Assembly (NCBI RefSeq): GCF_001025155.1
Contig: NZ_AP012322.1
Span: forward strand, 1,054,001-1,118,000
Origin: Bifidobacterium angulatum DSM 20098 = JCM 7096
GTDB lineage: Bacteria > Actinomycetota > Actinomycetes > Actinomycetales > Bifidobacteriaceae
DNA length: 64,000 nucleotides
Direction of reading: 5' to 3'
The translations under genes and the position numbers were made by a program. Shown here in pieces: positions 54,693 to 64,000 of this stretch. Under the pieces are notes generated by a model. It was not told the origin of the DNA, made no database searches, and worked only from the letters and a program-made list of their open reading frames with translations. Numbering within the stretch: position 1 is the stretch's first letter; the number at the start of each line of letters is the position of its first letter.

Positions 54693-55084
54693 GCCGTCTT
54701 CGAGCGCGATTCGATCCACACGGCGGTGACCGCGCACACGAGAGCGAGCACGCCTAGCACGGTGAGCGTGGGAAGCATGACCATACGGCAGTGCATCATC
54801 TGCCCCTTGCAGATGCCAATCAGCGCATACGGCACAGCAAGCAGCAGCAAGGCGTCCAACGCAACGGCGATGTTAATGCCGACACGCACCGGCCGGGACA
54901 CAAAAAACGAGATAATGCCGAGCAGCGCGATGACGATGCCGATACCGGTGGCGGCTTGCTGGGAATAGTGACATGCGCCGAGCATACTATGACCGGTGCA
55001 TGCGTGGGCGAAGGTCTGCGGGGCAATGGCAATTATGACGCCAAGCGCAACCGATGGAAGGGATGCAAATATCGTATTCTTCAT
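54689..55084 (-). CDS. DUF4418-family membrane protein
   Basis: 131 aa, four predicted helices. Two cysteine pairs stand near membrane boundaries: Cys29 and Cys38 in ACTGHSMLGACHYS, and Cys92 and Cys99 in CKGQMMHCRM, each with nearby His and Met, a pattern compatible with metal or disulfide chemistry. GAGAGA precedes the ATG. The gene heads the DUF4418-permease-ATPase cassette. No biochemical function is known to me. Confidence 0.8.
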   Translation of the reverse strand: MKNTIFASLPSVALGVIIAIAPQTFAHACTGHSMLGACHYSQQAATGIGIVIALLGIISFFVSRPVRVGINIAVALDALLLLAVPYALIGICKGQMMHCRMVMLPTLTVLGVLALVCAVTAVWIESRSKTA

Positions 55085-55101
55085 GAGACTCTCTCTGATC
55101 G

Positions 55102-55120
55102 ACCCGCCGCTTGGGCGGGT
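55102..55120 (-). terminator. Hairpin before the DUF4418 gene
   Basis: A perfect 7-bp stem (55102-55108 with 55114-55120) with a five-base loop, in the 210-base gap between the ABC exporter and the DUF4418 gene. It is 18 bases from the DUF4418 start, so it may instead be part of that leader. Confidence 0.4.
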
Positions 55121-55294
55121 TATCTGCAGTACCGCCCCATTATGAGCGGCATATTCACGAAAAACAAGACTTGACTTTTACCGATGTCTACGATATCGCG
55201 TAGCCCACGCGGGCCGCTCGCGTTCCTCGGCCATCCAGGATATGCGTTCCCAAGGTATGTATTTGATAATGCGACAATCACGCCCCGAGACCGG

Positions 55295-57085
55295 CTACTC
55301 GGCTTTGATCATGGCATACTGCGATTCGTACAGCCGCCAGTACGCGCCTTTCCTGGCCAACAGCTCGGCGTGACTACCCTGCTCGACGATGCGCCCATGG
55401 TCGATATAGCAGATTTCGTCCGCATTCTCGATGGTGGATAGACGATGCGCGATGATGAAACTCGTGCGTCCCTTGAGCAGATGGTTCAGACCGGCCTGCA
55501 ACGCCTCTTCGGTACGCGTGTCGATATTCGACGTGGCTTCGTCGAGAATCAGAATGCGCGGATCGGCAAGCAGCACTCGCGCGAAGGCGATCAGCTGCCG
55601 CTGCCCGGCGGATAGCGTGGAACCCCGCTCCTGGACCACCGTATCGTAGCCGTCCGGCAGATCTATGATGAACTCATGCGCGTGCACCGCCCGTGCCGCC
55701 GCCATGATCTCCTCGTCGGTGGCGTCGAGCCTACCGTAGCGGATGTTCTCGCGCACGGTGCCGGAGAAGATGAACGTGTCCTGCAGCATGACGCCCATCT
55801 GACGGCGCAGGCTTTCAAGCGTCACATCACGCACGTCATGGCCGTCGATGGCGACGGACCCCTCAGCCACATCATAGAAACGCGACAGCAGATTGATGAT
55901 CGTGGTTTTCCCGGCTCCGGTCGGGCCGACCAACGCAATCGTCTTGCCTGGATCGACATGCAGATCGACCGCATTCAGAATGTTCCGACCATCGGGCTCG
56001 TAGCGGAATACGACATCGTTGAAATCGACACGCCCCTCGATCTGCGGAAGGTCGATGGCGCCCGGCGCGTTTCTGATCGCCGGTTCGACGTCAAGAGTCT
56101 CGAAAATACGTTCAAGATACGCGGAGCATGTGATGAGCTGGTTGTAGAAATTGCCGATGCTGATCACCGGATTCCAGAAATTGTTCGCGTAGCCGACAAA
56201 GGCGATAAGCACGCCGGTGGTCACATTCACCGCGCCGAACCCGGTGACGCCCACATAGTAGATCAGCGCGATGGTCATTACGGAAATGGTCTGGATGCCC
56301 GGCCACATCAGCGTCTGGACATGCACAGCCCTCATCCAGGCCGACCGCACTTCGTTCTGCTGCTCCTGGAAGGTCCTGAACTGTTCGGCCTCCCTCGCGA
56401 AGGCCTGCGTGGTCTTCACACCGGCGATCGACTCATGGATATACGCATTGAGATTGCTCTGCTTATTGGACAGCGCCTGATAGGCGCGACGTTGGAAATG
56501 CTGCAGTACCAGCACCCAGACAATCAGCAGCGGGAACAGCGCGAGGCTGAACAGGGCAAGCCGCCAATCGACCACGAACATCACCACCATCGTGATGAGG
56601 AAGGTGAACACGTCGGAAATCACATTGATCAGGCCAGAGCTCAGCGTATCCGACAAGGTGTTCACATAGTTGACCACACGGATGAGGATCTTGCCGTGCG
56701 GTCGCGAATCGAAGTAGCTGAACGGCAGGGTCTGGATATGCGTGAACAGGTCGCGGCGCATGTCTTTGAGCATAAGCTGGCCGACGCGCGTGATCTCCAC
56801 GGTACGGTAGCGCAGGCCGAACTCGTAGATGACGATCAGCACGCCCATCGCCACGACAAGCAGGCTCAACGTCCGCAGATCCTTATGCGGTATCACCTCG
56901 TCGACCACGATTTTGGTCAGATACGGCACCGCCACGGCGATGCAGCTCATCATCACGATGACACACAGAATACGGACGATTCTGGCTAGATATGGCTTCA
57001 GATAGACGCCGATGCGCAGGATATCGTGAAGGTTGATTCTCTCATCAAGCTCCTCGTCGTCACGGTAGGTGTTGCGTTGCGCCAT
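55295..57085 (-). CDS. Heterodimeric ABC exporter, catalytic-Walker-B subunit
   Basis: 596-aa half-transporter: six-helix exporter domain followed by an ATPase with Walker A GPTGAGKTT, signature LSAGQRQL (a variant of LSGGQ) and Walker B ILILDEATSNID with the catalytic Glu. AGAGGA precedes the ATG, nine bases after the partner gene. With that partner it forms one normal and one degenerate ATP site, as in BmrCD/TM287-288. Multidrug or peptide/lipid export is likely, but the substrate is unknown. Confidence 0.92.
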   Translation of the reverse strand: MAQRNTYRDDEELDERINLHDILRIGVYLKPYLARIVRILCVIVMMSCIAVAVPYLTKIVVDEVIPHKDLRTLSLLVVAMGVLIVIYEFGLRYRTVEITRVGQLMLKDMRRDLFTHIQTLPFSYFDSRPHGKILIRVVNYVNTLSDTLSSGLINVISDVFTFLITMVVMFVVDWRLALFSLALFPLLIVWVLVLQHFQRRAYQALSNKQSNLNAYIHESIAGVKTTQAFAREAEQFRTFQEQQNEVRSAWMRAVHVQTLMWPGIQTISVMTIALIYYVGVTGFGAVNVTTGVLIAFVGYANNFWNPVISIGNFYNQLITCSAYLERIFETLDVEPAIRNAPGAIDLPQIEGRVDFNDVVFRYEPDGRNILNAVDLHVDPGKTIALVGPTGAGKTTIINLLSRFYDVAEGSVAIDGHDVRDVTLESLRRQMGVMLQDTFIFSGTVRENIRYGRLDATDEEIMAAARAVHAHEFIIDLPDGYDTVVQERGSTLSAGQRQLIAFARVLLADPRILILDEATSNIDTRTEEALQAGLNHLLKGRTSFIIAHRLSTIENADEICYIDHGRIVEQGSHAELLARKGAYWRLYESQYAMIKAE

Positions 57086-57094
57086 GATAATCCT

Positions 57095-58948
57095 CTATTC
57101 CTCAAACCCCTGGAGTGCGCCGGTACCCAATCCCAACTGCTTACGGTAGATCTCCCAGTAGCGCCCATGAGCCGCGACCAGCTCATCATGCGACCCGCGT
57201 TCGACGATACGGCCATGTTCAAGCACCACGATCAGATCGGAATCCTTGATCGAGGAAATGCGATGCGCAATGGTGACGATGGTTTTGCTGCCATCCAGCT
57301 CACGCAGATGGCGCTGGATCTCCGCTTCGGTCTGCATGTCCACCGCGCTGGTGGTGTCGTCCATGATGAGGATCGACGGATCATCGGCTAGGGCGCGCGC
57401 CAGACTCAGACGCTGCTTCTGCCCGCCTGACAGGCCGACACCACGTTCGCCGACGATGGTGTCATAGCCTTCCGGCAGGGTACGGATGAATCCGTCGGCA
57501 CCGGCGATGGTGGCCATGCGACGAATATACCGTTCATCGTGTTCACGCTGGATATCCGCTCCGAAGCCGATATTGCTGCCGATGGTATCGGAGAACAGGA
57601 ACGTGTCCTGCGCGACGATGCAGACCTGCGATCGTAGCGTGGAAAGAGGCCAGTCGTGCGCGTCGATGCCGTCGATACGCACGCGACCGGCTGTGGGGTC
57701 GTAAAAACGGCAGATGAGGTTGACCAGCGTTGATTTGCCTGAGCCCGTCTCCCCCAGAATGCCAAGCTTGGCACCAGCCGGAATATGAAAGTCGATATCT
57801 TCGAGAACCGGCGTGCCCGGATCGTCGGGGAAGGCAAAATCGACATGCTCGAAATCGATGGCGCCTTTGATACGCCCCTCCGCAACGGTACACGTACCAG
57901 ACGCTTGCACAACGGGGCAATCCCCGTGTTCGGCTTGTGCCCCGCCGCCGGGACGTTCCTGAATGCGCGATTGCGTGGTAAGCAGTTTGCGTATCTTGAT
58001 GCAGGATGCGTTGAAACGCTGCCAGTCATTGGTCAGCCAGCCGGATTGGCGCACCGGACTGTCGATCATCCACAGATACGAGTTGAACGTGACCAGATTG
58101 CCAAGGGTCATATGACCGTTGATGACAAGGAAGCCGCCCAGACCAAGGGTGATGAGCTGCAGGGAGAATCCCAGTCCGTCAAGCCACGGCATGTATTTAC
58201 GGCTGTTGTACGCCTGATCCATGTTCCGACGCATGTAGTCGTCATTGTGCTCGTCGAATTTTCCGGTCTCGTATTCCTCGCGTACGAATGCCTTGACGAC
58301 GCGGTTGCCTTCGATGTTCTCCTCGACCATCGAATTCATCGAAGCGAGAGAGTTGCGGATGGCGAAGAACAACGGGCGCCCATGCACCGAAAGCCCGCGG
58401 GTAAGCAGAAAGATGAACGGCGTGACACAGGCCAGGGCGAGAGCCAGACGCCAGTCGATGGTAACCATCATGGCAAGCGCACCCACGAACATGACCACGC
58501 AATCGGTCGCCTGAAGACTCACCCAGCTCAGTGCATGACGGATGGCATCGGTGTCCGAGGTCATACGACTCATTATGTCGCCGGTGCGCGTGTGATTGAA
58601 ATAGGTGAAGTCGAGCTCATGCAACTTCTCGTATTCGTCGCACACCAAACGGTAGATGGAATTCTGCCCGAACCGTTCCATCCACATCTGGCAGCCGTAT
58701 CGGGAGCCCACACGCACGATGGTAAAAACGATCATCATCATGCAGAGTCTGGTCAGTTCGTTCGCATGCCCCTGCATGATCACGCGGTCGACGATGGCCC
58801 CGGACAGCAGCGGAATGACAAGCGCCATGGTGTTGTTGATGCAGAACATCACTATCGCACCGACGACACGGGGAAGGTCCGGCCTGCAATACGGCAGTAT
58901 CCATCGCAGATTGCCTGCATCGGCATTTCGCTTCGGGTCTACATACAT
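57095..58948 (-). CDS. Heterodimeric ABC exporter, degenerate-Walker-B subunit
   Basis: 617-aa half-transporter with six helices and an ATPase having Walker A GETGSGKST and a normal LSGGQKQRL signature, but Walker B ILIMDDTTSAVD, where Asp replaces the catalytic Glu. Its site therefore pairs with the variant signature of the partner to give a non-hydrolysing site. A spacer rich in Gly and Ala (about residues 340-365) stands before the ATPase. First gene of the pair; its promoter should lie in 58949-59121. Confidence 0.92.
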   Translation of the reverse strand: MYVDPKRNADAGNLRWILPYCRPDLPRVVGAIVMFCINNTMALVIPLLSGAIVDRVIMQGHANELTRLCMMMIVFTIVRVGSRYGCQMWMERFGQNSIYRLVCDEYEKLHELDFTYFNHTRTGDIMSRMTSDTDAIRHALSWVSLQATDCVVMFVGALAMMVTIDWRLALALACVTPFIFLLTRGLSVHGRPLFFAIRNSLASMNSMVEENIEGNRVVKAFVREEYETGKFDEHNDDYMRRNMDQAYNSRKYMPWLDGLGFSLQLITLGLGGFLVINGHMTLGNLVTFNSYLWMIDSPVRQSGWLTNDWQRFNASCIKIRKLLTTQSRIQERPGGGAQAEHGDCPVVQASGTCTVAEGRIKGAIDFEHVDFAFPDDPGTPVLEDIDFHIPAGAKLGILGETGSGKSTLVNLICRFYDPTAGRVRIDGIDAHDWPLSTLRSQVCIVAQDTFLFSDTIGSNIGFGADIQREHDERYIRRMATIAGADGFIRTLPEGYDTIVGERGVGLSGGQKQRLSLARALADDPSILIMDDTTSAVDMQTEAEIQRHLRELDGSKTIVTIAHRISSIKDSDLIVVLEHGRIVERGSHDELVAAHGRYWEIYRKQLGLGTGALQGFEE

Positions 58949-59121
58949 GGGAGCCCATCCCTCTTTCCCCTACGTAAAACGATTCGACATGATCCTAGTC
59001 TTCATAGTCCGACAATGCGGGACGCATAGCAGAACAGACAGGCGGGAACCGGCATCGCCAAGGGCGGCCACATGACGAACCGTCCTTGGAATCCGCGCGT
59101 TACGACGATGCGAATCGCGGC

Positions 59122-61734
59122 TTACAGCTTTTCAATCGGTGCGACACGCAGCATGAGACGTTTGACGCCATCGGAACCGAAATCGATCGTGATCACGGAA
59201 TTACGCCCCTTGTCTTGCAAATCCACAACCTTGCCCAATCCGTATTGGTCGTGGGTGACATAGTCGCCAATGGAGAAATCACCGATATTCAGCCCATTGT
59301 CCTTCTGCAGCGACGAGACCGGCATACTTGTGCCGCCGCTCTTCGGCGTGACATGTCGCGTGCTGATCCTACCGCCGCGCGTACCGGACGAATGCGACCC
59401 GTAACGAGACGACGAACCATATGTTCCGGAGGAACGTCCGGAACCGTACGTGGAGCCCGAACGCGAACCATTGGAGCGATGTGCCGCGGAACCCCAACGC
59501 CCCGTGGAACCGGAACCATACGCAGACCCATGGGATGAGCCATACGAACCATACGATGCCGTGCCGAAAGTCGGACCGGAGGAAAAATCGTCTTCGTCGT
59601 CCCAGCCGCCGAATTCGTCGCCATCGCCCCAGCCGGTACGCATGCGTTCCGAACCGGTTTCGCGGCGCTTCCAATCGATCAGCTCGTCAGGGATCTCCTC
59701 AAGGAACTGGCTGGGCAACATTTCGTTAGCCTGTCCCCATTGCGCCCTGACCGCGGCGCGCGTGATATACAATCGGCGCTTGGCACGCGTAATGCCGACG
59801 TATGCGAGTCGGCGTTCCTCGGACAGTTCCGCAGTGTCTTCCAACGAACGGGAATGCGGGAATGTGCCCTGTTCAAGGCCGGTCAGGAACACTACGGGAT
59901 ATTCCAGGCCCTTGGCCGTATGCAGAGTCATCATCGTCACCTTGCCGGAGTCCTCGTTGCCGTTGGGCAGCTGGTCCGAATCCGCCACCAGCGCTGTGGT
60001 TTCAAGGAAACCGCCGAGCGTGGCGTCAGGCGTGTTCTGTTCGTATTCAGCTGCGGTGGACTGCAGCTGGGAAAGGTTCTCCACCCGGGACTGGTCCTGG
60101 GGGTCGACCGACTTCTGCAGTTCCTCAAGCAGACCGGATTTCGCCAACACCTCGGCCACGATGTCGCTTGGCTTATTGATGTTAGCTCTCGCAAAGGCCG
60201 ACATCGACGCCATAAGATCACGGAACGCCTTCAACCCCTTGGCTGTCCGGGTAGGCATGTCCTCGATCTGTTCCATATGCATCAGCGCATCGAAGAAGCT
60301 GGTGCCACGTTCGCGGGCGTATTCCAACACGATGCTTTCGGCGCGTGCGCCGAGACCACGCTTGGGCACATTGAGGATACGCCGCAGATTCACATCGTCG
60401 GCAGGATTGAGAATGGCCTGCAGATAAGCCAGCGCATCCTTGATTTCCTTGCGCTCGTAGAATTTGGTACCACCGATGAGCTGGTAAGGCAATCCGGCAT
60501 TGATCAGCGCCTCTTCCAGGGAACGGGATTGTGCGTTGGCGCGATACATGATGGCCATATCCGAATAGGCAACGCCGTCCTCGGCGTGCAGACGCGCTAT
60601 TTCGGAAGCCACCCACACCGCCTCCTGCTGCGCGTTATCCGCGGCATAGCCGACGATCGGCTCGCCTTTGCCGACCGCCGTCCACAGCTTCTTCGGTTTA
60701 CGGCCCTCATTATGGGAGATCACCGCATTGGCCGCATCAAGAATGGTCTGCGTGGATCGATAGTTCTGCTCAAGCAGAATCGTCTTCGCATTGGGAAAAT
60801 CCTCTTCGAAATCCTGAATATTGCGGATGTCCGCTCCACGGAACGCATAGATGGACTGGTCGGAATCACCCACCACGGTAACCCACGCCGGCCCCTGCCT
60901 GCCAGCGGCAGTCGCCGTAGGCGCCGGTGTCTCCCCCGCGTCCACGCCCGCCAGCTCACGGATCAGCACATACTGCGCATGATTGGTGTCCTGATATTCG
61001 TCGACCAGAATGTAACGGAACTTGTGACGGTAATAGTCCGCGACATCGGGATGATCCCGCAGCAGTTCCACGGTGCGCACGATCAGATCGTCGAAATCGA
61101 CGGCGTTCGCCATGGCGAGACGGTGCTCGTATTCGGCGTAGATAATGGCATACAGTTCTTCGACATTGTCGAACTTGCTGATTCTGTAGTTTCTGCTTCC
61201 CGGTTTGAAATCCGGAGCATACGCGGCCAGCTGCGCCCTCCACCCGATGAGCTGGTTCTTGTAGTCGGAGATACGTCCGAGGATCGAACGCGGCGTATAC
61301 CGCTTGACATCCACGTTGAACTCGGTGGCGATGATCTTGACCAAGCGCTCCGAATCGGCGGAATCATAGATGGAGAAACCGGATTTCAGACCAAGAGCCT
61401 TGCCATCGCGGCGCAGAATGCGCACGCAGGCGGAATGGAACGTGGACACCCACATGCGCTGCGCAACCGGACCGATCAGCGCGGTAAGACGCTCGCGCAT
61501 CTCGGCGGCGGCCTTATTGGTGAAGGTGATGGCGAGAATCTGGCTTGGCCAGGCGCCGAACTGGCTGAGAATCCAAGCGATGCGGCGTGTAAGCACACGC
61601 GTCTTGCCCGATCCTGCGCCGGCGCCGATCAGCAGTGCGGCACCACGGTACTGCACCGCTTCGGACTGTTGCTTGTTGAGATCGCCTACGAGTTCGTCGG
61701 CGGTACGTGCGATCAGCTCCGGTTCCTGTTCCAC
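59122..61734 (-). CDS. pcrA: ATP-dependent DNA helicase UvrD/PcrA
   Basis: 870-aa SF1 helicase. Motif [11 protein letters not shown], motif [10 protein letters not shown], motif [17 protein letters not shown], and motifs V-VI ([34 protein letters not shown]) are complete. Then comes a low-complexity linker of about 115 residues rich in Ser, Gly and Tyr, and a C-terminal Tudor-like part with [18 protein letters not shown] at 61734 with GAGAGG ahead is my start; GTG at 61791 would add 19 residues. The linker is unusual. It is divergent from xpt. Confidence 0.93.
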   Translation of the reverse strand: MEQEPELIARTADELVGDLNKQQSEAVQYRGAALLIGAGAGSGKTRVLTRRIAWILSQFGAWPSQILAITFTNKAAAEMRERLTALIGPVAQRMWVSTFHSACVRILRRDGKALGLKSGFSIYDSADSERLVKIIATEFNVDVKRYTPRSILGRISDYKNQLIGWRAQLAAYAPDFKPGSRNYRISKFDNVEELYAIIYAEYEHRLAMANAVDFDDLIVRTVELLRDHPDVADYYRHKFRYILVDEYQDTNHAQYVLIRELAGVDAGETPAPTATAAGRQGPAWVTVVGDSDQSIYAFRGADIRNIQDFEEDFPNAKTILLEQNYRSTQTILDAANAVISHNEGRKPKKLWTAVGKGEPIVGYAADNAQQEAVWVASEIARLHAEDGVAYSDMAIMYRANAQSRSLEEALINAGLPYQLIGGTKFYERKEIKDALAYLQAILNPADDVNLRRILNVPKRGLGARAESIVLEYARERGTSFFDALMHMEQIEDMPTRTAKGLKAFRDLMASMSAFARANINKPSDIVAEVLAKSGLLEELQKSVDPQDQSRVENLSQLQSTAAEYEQNTPDATLGGFLETTALVADSDQLPNGNEDSGKVTMMTLHTAKGLEYPVVFLTGLEQGTFPHSRSLEDTAELSEERRLAYVGITRAKRRLYITRAAVRAQWGQANEMLPSQFLEEIPDELIDWKRRETGSERMRTGWGDGDEFGGWDDEDDFSSGPTFGTASYGSYGSSHGSAYGSGSTGRWGSAAHRSNGSRSGSTYGSGRSSGTYGSSSRYGSHSSGTRGGRISTRHVTPKSGGTSMPVSSLQKDNGLNIGDFSIGDYVTHDQYGLGKVVDLQDKGRNSVITIDFGSDGVKRLMLRVAPIEKL

Positions 61735-61899
61735 TCCCGATTCCTCTCCATCCCACTCGGTTACGTCGTTATGCGCATTCCTTACTACCACATCACACGG
61801 TCATGGCGAGGCGATTGGTCATTCCAAAAGCGTAAGCTGTGGCAACTACTGGGCGTCTTTCGACGCATACACACTACCCGGGATAGAAATGAGGCATCA

Positions 61900-62481
61900 A
61901 TGCAGGAACTCGAAGAGCGCATTCAGAGCGAGGGAACAGTCAAGGAAGGCAACGTGCTCAAGGTGGACGCGTTTCTTAACCACCAATGCGATGTGCGCCT
62001 GTTCGACCGTATGGGAGCGGCATGGGCCGAGCATTTCGCAGGCAAGAAGATCGACAAGATCCTGACCATCGAGGCTTCCGGCATCGGCATCGCCTGCGTC
62101 GCCGCCCAGCATTTCGGCAATGTGCCGGTGGTGTTCGCCAAGAAGGCGCAGTCCATCAACCTTGACGGCGACCAGTACGTCACCTCCGTCTATTCCTTCA
62201 CCAAGCAGAAGGAGTTCCCCGTCATTGTGTCGAAAAAGTATTTGAACGCCGGCGAGCACGTGCTGCTCATCGATGATTTTCTGGCGAACGGCAAGGCGCT
62301 GCACGGTCTGATCGGCCTGTGCCGTGAGGCAGGCGCGAGCGTGACCGGCATCGGCATCGCCGTGGAGAAGGGATTCCAGGGTGGCGGCGACGCGCTGCGT
62401 GCCGAAGGCTACGACATCGATTCGCTCGCCATCGTCGATGCCATGGATCCCGCAACCGGTGAGATCACATTCCGTCACTGA
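61900..62481 (+). CDS. xpt: Xanthine phosphoribosyltransferase
   Basis: 193-aa enzyme that converts xanthine and PRPP to XMP. The N-terminal [29 protein letters not shown] and the PRPP loop [14 protein letters not shown] match the Xpt family; IEASGIGIA is the substrate hood. GAGG stands six bases before the ATG. The next gene is the purine permease, and the two make a salvage pair. No purine riboswitch core is seen in the leader. Confidence 0.95.
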   Translation: MQELEERIQSEGTVKEGNVLKVDAFLNHQCDVRLFDRMGAAWAEHFAGKKIDKILTIEASGIGIACVAAQHFGNVPVVFAKKAQSINLDGDQYVTSVYSFTKQKEFPVIVSKKYLNAGEHVLLIDDFLANGKALHGLIGLCREAGASVTGIGIAVEKGFQGGGDALRAEGYDIDSLAIVDAMDPATGEITFRH

Positions 62482-62574
62482 CGTACCGACATCGCCAAAG
62501 CCGCCGGCGTGCAGACCGGTGATGCGGCGAACACAGTTTTCCCATAAGCCATAAGTCAAAAAAGAGAGGAAACA

Positions 62575-63930
62575 ATGGCTGAGAAGAAAGAGAAAAGCGG
62601 TATTTCCATGGAGGCGTTGACCTCCCTGGATGCCCCCGTGTCGTTCTGGAAGGGCATTCCGTTCGGCCTGCAGCATGTGATGGCGATGTTCGTGGCGAAT
62701 CTCGCCCCGATTTTCATCGTCGCCTCCGCTGCGAAGATGAATTCCACCCAGTCGGCTGCGGTGATTCAGGCCGGACTATTGGTCGCCGGCCTGGGCACCT
62801 GCCTGCAGCTGTACGGCGCATGGCGCATCGGATCCCGCCTGCCCATGGTCACCGGCATCTCCTTCACCTATGTGGCCGCAGCCTGCGCGATCTGTTCGTC
62901 CAAGGGGTACGGCGCGGTCGTCGGAGCCGTCATGGTCGGCGGTCTGCTGGAACTCGTGCTCGGCCTGACCGCCAAGTATTGGCGTCGTTTTGTGCCGCCA
63001 ATCGTTTCCGCAATCGTCGTCACATCAATCGGCTTCTCCCTGCTTACCGTCGGCGCCACGAGCTTCGGCGGCGGCAGCGGCGCCAAGGATTTCGGATCCT
63101 GGCAGAATCTGACGCTCGGTCTGATCTCCCTGGTCGCCTGCCTCGCATTCCAGCTGCTCATGAAGGGAACCGCCAAGCAGCTGTCCGTGCTTTTCGGCCT
63201 GGTGGTCGGCTATGTGGTCGCCATCTGCATGGGCAAGGTCGATTTCTCCGGATTCCAGCATCTGGCCATTTTTTCCCTGCCGCAATTCATGCCGTTCAAG
63301 CCGGTATTCGACCCGGGTTCCATCATCTCCCTGGCATTGCTGTACGTGGTGTCGTCGGTCGAGGTACTGGGCGATACCGCCGCGCTGACCAAGGTCGGCT
63401 TGAACCGTCTGCCCACTGAACGCGAAACCGCCGGCGCCATCGCCGGCGATGGCCTGATCTCCTCCGTCTCCGGTCTGTTCGGCTGCCTGCCGCTGACCAG
63501 CTTCGCGCAGAACATCGGCCTGGTCGCCATGACCAAGGTGGTCAATCGCAAGGTGATTCTCTCCGGTGGTCTGATTCTGATCATCGCCAGCTTCGTGCCG
63601 GCCATCGCCGAGGTGTTCAACTCCCTGCCGCAGGCGGTGCTCGGCGGCTGCACCATCATGATGTTCGGCAACATCATCCTCTCCGGATTCCAGATGATCT
63701 CCGAGGCCGGGTACACCCAGCGCAATATCACCATCGCGGCGCTGTCCCTGACCATCGGCATCGGTTTCACCCAGGTGAGCGACATCTTCGTGAACTTCCC
63801 CGATCTGTTCAAGTCGATCTTCGCCTCGAACTGCATCGCCGTGGCCTTCGTGGTCGCAGTGATCCTCAACGCAGTGCTGCCCAGCGAAGAGCACTTCCTG
63901 AGCGCTCCGGCCGAACAGCACGAAGACTGA
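62575..63930 (+). CDS. pbuX: NCS2-family xanthine/purine permease
   Basis: 451-aa membrane protein with about 12-14 helices. The NCS2 signature QNIGLVAMT and a long hydrophobic core (VEVLGDTAALTKVGLNRLPTERE) support a purine/xanthine transporter; the next gene upstream is xpt, which argues for xanthine over uracil. AGAGAGGA precedes the ATG. It ends in a hairpin at 63949. Confidence 0.93.
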   Translation: MAEKKEKSGISMEALTSLDAPVSFWKGIPFGLQHVMAMFVANLAPIFIVASAAKMNSTQSAAVIQAGLLVAGLGTCLQLYGAWRIGSRLPMVTGISFTYVAAACAICSSKGYGAVVGAVMVGGLLELVLGLTAKYWRRFVPPIVSAIVVTSIGFSLLTVGATSFGGGSGAKDFGSWQNLTLGLISLVACLAFQLLMKGTAKQLSVLFGLVVGYVVAICMGKVDFSGFQHLAIFSLPQFMPFKPVFDPGSIISLALLYVVSSVEVLGDTAALTKVGLNRLPTERETAGAIAGDGLISSVSGLFGCLPLTSFAQNIGLVAMTKVVNRKVILSGGLILIIASFVPAIAEVFNSLPQAVLGGCTIMMFGNIILSGFQMISEAGYTQRNITIAALSLTIGIGFTQVSDIFVNFPDLFKSIFASNCIAVAFVVAVILNAVLPSEEHFLSAPAEQHED

Positions 63931-63948
63931 TAACGGCCTTAATACATG

Positions 63949-63978
63949 AGAGGCGGCCTTCCGATGAAGGCCGCCTCT
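63949..63978 (+). terminator. Terminator of xpt-pbuX
   Basis: A perfect 12-bp GC-rich stem (63949-63960 with 63967-63978) with a six-base loop, 18 bases after the stop. Confidence 0.82.
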
Positions 63979-64000
63979 TGTCATATTCCGCACTGTAATC

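Noticed and set aside
61792..61899. Possible purine riboswitch before xpt
   Set aside because: The conserved core of the purine aptamer is not present; only a five-base hairpin near 61853-61866 is seen.
59740..62481. A 913-codon open frame on the plus strand opposite pcrA that runs into xpt
   Set aside because: Only the last 193 codons are real (xpt from 61900). The rest is the antisense shadow of the helicase, with no family features and no ribosome site.

Overview
The window reads as a contiguous piece of a Bifidobacterium chromosome, or that of a very close relative. The evidence is a high-GC coding style, actinobacterial gene order (hisF-hisI-trpE-trpC/B-trpA-lgt; rpsB-tsf-pyrH-frr-cdsA-rlmN; rsmE-HIT-phoH-ybeY-CBS protein-era; a sufB-D-C-S-U-T cluster; alaS-ruvX-mltG next to aroC/aroK/aroB/aroQ), the trpC-trpB and aroK-aroB gene fusions, a eukaryote-like NADP isocitrate dehydrogenase and a large secreted amylopullulanase. 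The species cannot be fixed from the sequence alone. No phage, insertion sequence, CRISPR array or rRNA operon is visible, and no gene-free stretch exceeds 300 bases.

Layout. 1-6.3 kb (minus): a combined histidine/tryptophan operon ending in a truncated lgt. 6.5-12.5 kb (minus): rRNA methyltransferase rlmN, phospholipid synthesis (cdsA), ribosome recycling, UMP kinase, EF-Ts and ribosomal protein S2. 12.5-17.1 kb (minus): peptide deformylase, a frameshifted acyl-CoA ligase, a probable Rv3235-family protein and guaB3. 17.2-20.2 kb (plus): icd and an orphan sugar-binding-type lipoprotein. 20.3-25.6 kb (minus): an RNA maturation operon from rsmE to era. 25.7-28.2 kb (plus): tRNA-Leu(GAG), an rRNA/tRNA methyltransferase and glgC. 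28.3-34.5 kb (minus): complete SUF iron-sulfur assembly operon. 34.6-41.8 kb (minus): pyrG and a 5.3 kb amylopullulanase gene broken by one base. 42.0-50.3 kb: shikimate pathway (aroC-aroKB-aroQ), an isolated prepilin-peptidase gene on the plus strand, then mltG, ruvX and alaS. 50.3-52.5 kb (minus): two small membrane proteins, a histidine phosphatase and rpsD. 52.7-55.1 kb (minus): a DUF4418/FtsX-like/LolD-like cassette of unknown function with cysteine-rich membrane parts. 55.3-58.9 kb (minus): a heterodimeric ABC exporter. 59.1-63.9 kb: a UvrD/PcrA helicase (minus) and a divergent xpt-pbuX purine salvage pair (plus).

Most of the window is housekeeping. Genes are packed with overlaps of 1-11 bases, and transcription units are separated by long, nearly perfect inverted repeats, several with 14-23 bp stems, most without a T-tract. 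The most unusual items are two single-base frameshifts (acyl-CoA ligase near 13902, amylopullulanase near 41410), the two enzyme fusions in aromatic amino-acid synthesis, the DUF4418 ABC cassette, and an extra 24-bp inverted repeat that includes the last codons of era. I did not find a clear-cut new defence or mobile system; the DUF4418 cassette is the best candidate for undescribed biology.
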